Below, piece by piece: positions 61,611 through 64,000 of a DNA stretch of 64,000 nucleotides. The position numbers were made by a program, and so were the translations under genes. This DNA comes from Neocallimastix lanati (nom. inval.) (lineage: Eukaryota > Neocallimastigomycota > Neocallimastigomycetes > Neocallimastigales > Neocallimastigaceae): NCBI GenBank assembly GCA_016946835.1, contig JACVTC010000202.1, positions 1 through 64,000 of the forward strand, given 5' to 3'. Positions within the stretch are counted from its first letter, which is position 1, and each line of letters opens with the position of its first letter. Below the pieces are notes generated by a model. The model was not told the origin of the DNA. It made no database searches and saw only the letters and a program-made list of their open reading frames with translations.

Positions 61611-63051
61611 TATCAATAGAAGACAATATAGAAATTGAAATAAGTGAAACAAATCGAGGAAATGAACAAATTATTATTAATAAAAAATACAAATTTAATT
61701 TTTCATTTCAAAGGAAAGATAAATCAAAAATTTATAGATGCACTGAATATAAGACTTTAAATAAATGTAAATCTTTAATTATTTTAAATGATAAAAAGGA
61801 GGTTTTAAAATATGAAAGTTTACATAACCATCTCGAAAAAGAAATTGATATGTCTATATCAGTAGCAAAGCATAAAATTAAGGAAGAAATTAAGAAAAAT
61901 TCAATTCCTATGAATATAAAACCTAAACATATATTTAATGCCGTTTCTCAAAAAACGGGACTTATATGTCCCGAATATAGTACAATTAGATCCCAAATAA
62001 TAAGAAATATAAATAAACAATTTCCTCCAAACATAAAAAGTTTTGATGATATTCCCATTGAATCAAAATATTATAAAACTAAAAGAAATGAAAATTTTAT
62101 GATATTTAAAAATACTGATCTAATAATCTTTCAATCACCATTCCAAGCATATTTATTTTCGAATTATCATAAAAATATATTTGCGGACGGTACATTTTAT
62201 GCAGCACCGAAATTTAGTTATCAGTTTTTTATAACAAGAATTTATGTTGGGGAATTTAATATGTTTTACACTATTTCCATTTCTATATTAAAAAATAAAA
62301 AACAATCTACATATGAAACATTATTTAAAGAAATAAAAAAAATGATAATAAATTTAGGAGTAATACATTAATTACTACAATTAATTTTCATGTGATTTTG
62401 AACAAGGTATATCTAATGCCGCAAAAAAAGTTTTTCCCAATATAAATATTAAATATTGTGTTTGGCATTACAAAAGATCATTAGAAAAACAAAAAAATAT
62501 ATTATGTTATCATGAAGTGAAGAATAATAATTATGATGTATATATTTATTATAAAGCTATTTCGAACTTACCGTTTATAAACCCTAACTATATATTTGAT
62601 ATTTATATTATAATAAAAGAATTTGTCAAAAAGAAGTATAATAATTTTCTACAATTTTTAGAATATTTTAATAAAAATTATTTACTTATGTATAATGTTA
62701 ATAATTGGAATTATTATGAAAATATTGAGCATTTAGCAAACAATGCATCAGAATCTTATAATAGCTACTTAAATAATATATTTCCAAATAAACCTTTATT
62801 TTATAAATTAATATATATATTAAAAGAAGAAGAAAACTTATCTTATAATGATTACCAAAGGAGAACTAAAGGAAATTGGAAAAAAAAAGCAAAAAATATT
62901 TAGTGCAACTGATGAAATTAAAATTTTAATTGAAAATTACAAAAGTAAGGAAATAAATTTATTTTATAATGGATGCAACAGAAATGAATCAGTTAAATTA
63001 TGGAAAGATTGTTTAATTGATTTAAACGATATAAATATTAATTTAAAATAA
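61611..63051 (+). pseudogene. Mutator-like (MULE) transposase pseudogene, copy B
   Basis: A long frame opens at 61611 with no ATG at the position used by copy A; the first Met is at 61850. Visible parts: FLYWCH-like zinc domain (CTEYKTLNKCKSLIIL, SLHNHL), then GLICPEYSTIRSQIIRNINK, the MULE catalytic start FADGTFYAAPKF, and after a frameshift near 62370 CDFEQGISNAAKKVFPNINI with CVWH. A candidate glutamate lies in NNASESYNSYL. A second frameshift at the A run near 62880 precedes the C-terminus (SATDEIKILIENYK). The DDE residues appear present, but the reading frame is broken. It begins about 160 bp from the Ty3-2 LTR. Confidence 0.85.
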
Positions 63052-64000
63052 ATAATCTTAATTTAAAAAAATGCTAGAAAAATACAAATTTATTTATTTT
63101 AAATTTATATTTATAATCGTTTAAATAATAATTAAATAATCTTAATTTAAAAAAATGTTAGAAAAATACAAATTTATTTACCTATTGTGTGTTTATTTAA
63201 TAATCTTAATAGAAATTATCTTTTAGTTATTTTTATTAAGTAATTATAACTAAAACCGATTTATTTGATACTAGTTAAAATTTTATTAATATCAATATCA
63301 ATATTATATAATTATAAATTTTATTAATATCAATATCAATATTATATAATTAAAAATTTTATTAATATCAATATCAATATTATATTATTATAAAATTTAT
63401 TAATATCAATATACTTTTCAAAATTAATTATATTATTAAAAATATTAAATTCAATAAAAGATTTTTATTACTTTATTAAAATTATAATTGTTATTATTAT
63501 ATTTTAATAATAATTGATTCATATTGATCAAACATTATAAATATTACTATGCAAATAATTAATTATTTTAATAGGATCAATTATTCAACTCTTATTGTTT
63601 TAATTTTTAATTCTTATATTATTTAAATTAATATATATATATATATCGTTTATGAAAATATGAATTATAAATAATTAAAATTATTTACCTTTCATTTAAT
63701 TTTTTTTATTTACTATAATAAAATATAATAATTAAAAGACAAACGTTATTATAACTAAATTTTTTTTTTAGAAAAATAAATGAAAAAAAATTAAAATATA
63801 TGTATATATATATATATATAAAATAATTATTATATTTTTATTTTATTTTATTTTATTTTATATTTACTTCACCTATACTTTATTATTTAATATTTTTATA
63901 TATGTTAAACTTATATATATATTTATATGGTTTATATATTAATTTTTAAAAAAATAATATTTAGTTTAATAATAAATTTAAAATTAATCTATAAAAAATC
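63052..64000. other. AT-rich region with short tandem repeats
   Basis: ATAATCTTAATTTAAAAAAA and the following ~30 bp at 63051-63097 recur at 63137-63181. A 38-bp unit (TTTTATTAATATCAATATCA and on) repeats about 3.5 times at 63278-63415. No gene is seen. Confidence 0.7.
63278..63415. repeat. 38-bp tandem repeat, ~3.5 copies
   Basis: TTTTATTAAT starts at 63281, 63319 and 63357, and a degenerate fourth copy follows. Confidence 0.9.

Overview
The window is a very AT-rich nuclear fragment of a eukaryote. Short GT-AG introns, asparagine runs encoded by (AAT)n, long A/T homopolymers and the gene set point to an early-diverging fungus. That gene set is a C2-WW-WW-WW-HECT ligase of the Rsp5 type, a PX-SNARE of the Vam7 type, V-ATPase subunit H, DRG1 and a BuGZ-type zinc-finger protein. 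The base composition and the mix of chromovirus, copia, LINE and Mutator-like elements most resemble anaerobic gut fungi (Neocallimastigomycota). That placement is inference; no rRNA or marker gene is present to fix it.

Layout. 1-1400: the start of a minus-strand reading frame leaving the window, with direct repeats upstream, probably the 5' end of another retroelement. 2310-9262: a full-length Ty3/chromovirus element (Ty3-1) with near-identical LTRs and one intact 1433-codon ORF. 9265-12822: a minus-strand Ty1/copia element lacking its RT and RNase H half and abutting the Ty3-1 3' LTR. 12.8-17.3 kb: AT-rich spacer with a 122-bp tandem array. 17.3-19.0 kb: V-ATPase subunit H. 20.8-23.4 kb (minus): BuGZ/ZNF207 orthologue. 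24.0-28.8 kb (minus): six-exon gene for an unrecognised Asn-rich protein of 1326 aa. 29.2 kb: about 118 uninterrupted ATT triplets. 30.3-31.8 kb: decayed non-LTR RT and LINE tail. 33.6-37.8 kb (minus): 16-exon Rsp5/Nedd4-type ligase. 41.4-42.7 kb (minus): PX-SNARE. 45.8-47.4 kb: DRG1/RBG1. 47.7-52.3 kb: a graveyard of copia, LINE and Mutator-like fragments. 54.6-61.4 kb (minus): a second chromovirus (Ty3-2) with a perfect 5-bp target-site duplication but a frameshift. 61.6-63.05 kb: a second Mutator-like transposase pseudogene.

The host genes are ordinary housekeeping functions: vacuolar acidification and fusion, ubiquitin ligation, translation-associated GTPase, and mitotic/spliceosomal zinc finger. 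They are not an operon or a single pathway. About a third of the window is transposon-derived and insertions are nested. I found no clear sign of a wholly new biological system. The strongest leads are the tRNA-like A/B-box motifs inside the Ty3-1 LTR, the tandem repeats in the leaders of both chromoviruses, the disagreement between the two Ty3-1 flanks, and the unrecognised 1326-aa gene. Exon models were assembled by hand from splice signals and reading-frame continuity; all intron phases close, but no transcript data were available.
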